A DNA stretch of 64,000 nt from Leishmania martiniquensis. Lineage: Eukaryota > Euglenozoa > Kinetoplastea > Trypanosomatida > Trypanosomatidae. Made by a program: the position numbers and the translations under genes. Shown piece by piece: positions 62,787-64,000 of this stretch (positions within the stretch are counted from its first letter, which is position 1; every line of letters begins with the position of its first letter). The stretch spans positions 431,501-495,500 of the forward strand of contig NC_090153.1 in assembly GCF_017916325.1 (NCBI RefSeq), given 5' to 3'. The notes under the pieces are model-generated. The model did not search any database and was not told where the DNA came from. It worked only from the letters and a program-made list of their open reading frames with translations.

Positions 62787-64000
62787 ATGAGGAAGACGGC
62801 GGTGATGGCGGTGGCCCAGTCGCCCATGCGGAGTGTGTACATCCGGCCTATCCAGGCCAATACACGCGCGCTTGCTCTGGCGACTCCTCTCGTCTCGCAC
62901 CGGCTTTTCACAGGCAAGGCTTCACCAGGTCACGCCGGCGCGCCAACACGACCGCGATTGGTGACCCGGCTTCAAGCACCGTCGGGGCTGTCTTCGCGAC
63001 CGTCGCCGCCGGCCTCCTTGAACGCTTTGTCGCGGAGTGTGCGCAGTCATCTCGCGGCCCATCCTTGCACCTCGTCTGACGCAGATGCGGCTTGGGTGGT
63101 GGACCGACTTTTTGCCCTCCTCCTGCAGCCCGCAAGGGGCATCCACGAGGTATCGCCCACCGCTGCGTCGCCGCCAGCGCTCGAGCCGCTGCATCCCCTG
63201 CTGTGTGTGCGTGTGCTTCAGCGGCTCGGGTATGCCGTGTGGGACAGCGAAGCGGCGGGGCCAGCGTGCTCGACGCCGCACGCCACCGCATCTAGAAGGA
63301 AAGGGTGGTCGGTTCGGCACGCCTACCCCTCTCTGGAAAGCGGCGGCGGTGCTGTCGTAACGTCGGCGACGTCGCTGCCCTCCGGTTCCGCGGCTTCCGC
63401 CATCTGCGCCAACACTGAGCGTGTGGCGGGGTCGGTGCTGGCCCCGCTGCTGCCTCTCTTGGGCGATGGCACGGCTGCCCATCCCCCACACTCGCAGGTG
63501 CGGCCGGTTCTTCCTCTGATCGTCGAGTGGCTGTGCACGTTACCCACTGCCGAGTCGACCTTGCCGCTGGATCGTTGGCTGCCGTGGATAGTCACCGTCT
63601 ACGCAGCGGATCATCGCTTTTGGCCCCCGTCGCAGCCGTTCTTGTTGCCGCCGTTGCTGGACCTACTCCCGCACCTACTCGGCAAGCTGAGTGTGTATCT
63701 GGATGATGCCACAACAGAGAAGCAAGGGGCGACGCGGCGCACGCAGGAGGTCCTCTGTGAGCGCTGCCTCGCCTCCCTTTTTGCATGGAGCGTTGCCCGC
63801 TCTGAGGAGGCCGCAGGCCGCACGCTTGGGAAGTATGAGTCGGAGGAAGGCAACGAGGCGGATGGGGGGGCGACGCGATCGCTGGCGCGGCCTGCGGTCT
63901 CTCAAGGCTCGGGGAGGGCACTTGCTGATGTTTTGTGGTGGCACAGTGAGGCGCCTCTGCTGCGCCTGGCTGGGGTGCGGCGAGCATTGCAAGTGGCACA
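62787..64000 (+). CDS. Unidentified protein, 5' part (runs off the window)
   Basis: An uninterrupted frame from ATG 62787 to the last base, at least 404 codons; an in-frame TAG at 62757 bounds it upstream. The start (MRKTAVMAVAQSPMRSVYIR) is rich in Arg, Ala and Ser and free of acidic residues, then continues RLFTGKASPG: it looks like a mitochondrial presequence. The mature part is Leu/Ala/Pro-rich with helical stretches (AAWVVDRLFALLLQPARG, HPLLCVRVLQRLGYAVW, VRPVLPLIVEWLCTLP, PPLLDLLPHLLGKLSVYL). It may be a helical-repeat mitochondrial protein of the kind common in kinetoplastids, but no family is recognised and the 3' part is missing. Confidence 0.75.
   Translation, partial: MRKTAVMAVAQSPMRSVYIRPIQANTRALALATPLVSHRLFTGKASPGHAGAPTRPRLVTRLQAPSGLSSRPSPPASLNALSRSVRSHLAAHPCTSSDADAAWVVDRLFALLLQPARGIHEVSPTAASPPALEPLHPLLCVRVLQRLGYAVWDSEAAGPACSTPHATASRRKGWSVRHAYPSLESGGGAVVTSATSLPSGSAASAICANTERVAGSVLAPLLPLLGDGTAAHPPHSQVRPVLPLIVEWLCTLPTAESTLPLDRWLPWIVTVYAADHRFWPPSQPFLLPPLLDLLPHLLGKLSVYLDDATTEKQGATRRTQEVLCERCLASLFAWSVARSEEAAGRTLGKYESEEGNEADGGATRSLARPAVSQGSGRALADVLWWHSEAPLLRLAGVRRALQVA

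Noticed and set aside
1..64000. CRISPR arrays, bacterial promoters, operons with RBS
   Set aside because: No regularly spaced repeats; architecture is eukaryotic (trypanosomatid) with trans-splicing signals.

Overview
The window looks like nuclear DNA of a trypanosomatid flagellate, most likely of the Leishmania group. Every supportable gene lies on the + strand and no gene shows an internal intron. Genes are separated by 0.4-7 kb of pyrimidine-rich sequence, often ending in a long T/C tract plus AG just before an ATG, as expected of polycistronic transcription with SL-RNA trans-splicing. Adjacent PKA catalytic and PDEA-type phosphodiesterase genes recall, from memory, Leishmania chromosome 18; species cannot be fixed by eye.

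Layout: 1-1840 3' part of a 5-oxoprolinase; 2192-2472 a retroposon-like repeat (copy A); 2875-7149 a large protein combining a hydrophobic region, a J-domain and a pseudokinase-like domain; 7352-8545 GC-rich repeat R1; 8546-11737 a gene-free, AT-richer stretch; 11738-14023 a calpain-like protein without catalytic residues; 14423-17194 VPS16; 18166-19164 PKA catalytic subunit; 22234-24129 cAMP phosphodiesterase; 26132-27070 ankyrin-repeat protein; 27908-30451 NSUN RNA m5C methyltransferase; 31576-32640 ZFAND2-type zinc-finger protein; 34265-34975 Rab5; 37131-37366 retroposon-like copy B; 37715-38403 R2; 39981-43463 coiled-coil protein; 44212-45297 MGRN1-like RING ligase with a myristoylation signal; 49237-50606 R3; 52028-52357 RNase-kappa-like membrane protein; 55234-55842 NDUFA8-like complex I subunit; 57318-61934 a second large coiled-coil protein; 62787 to the end, the 5' part of an unidentified gene.

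Functional threads: cAMP signalling (PKA and PDE as neighbours); endosome/vacuole trafficking (VPS16, Rab5, possibly the RNase-kappa-like V-ATPase factor); ubiquitin/proteostasis (RING ligase, ZFAND2 protein, J-protein, ankyrin protein). As genes in one transcription unit are mostly regulated after transcription, adjacency alone is weak evidence for co-function.

The strongest unexplained structure is the GC-rich repeat family R1/R2/R3. R1 and R3 are nearly identical over about 1.19 kb in inverted orientation, 40.7 kb apart. R2 and R3 are direct copies with an exact 12,203-bp period enclosing the coiled-coil and RING genes. Such repeats are substrates for rearrangement or amplification in Leishmania. 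I do not recognise the element.
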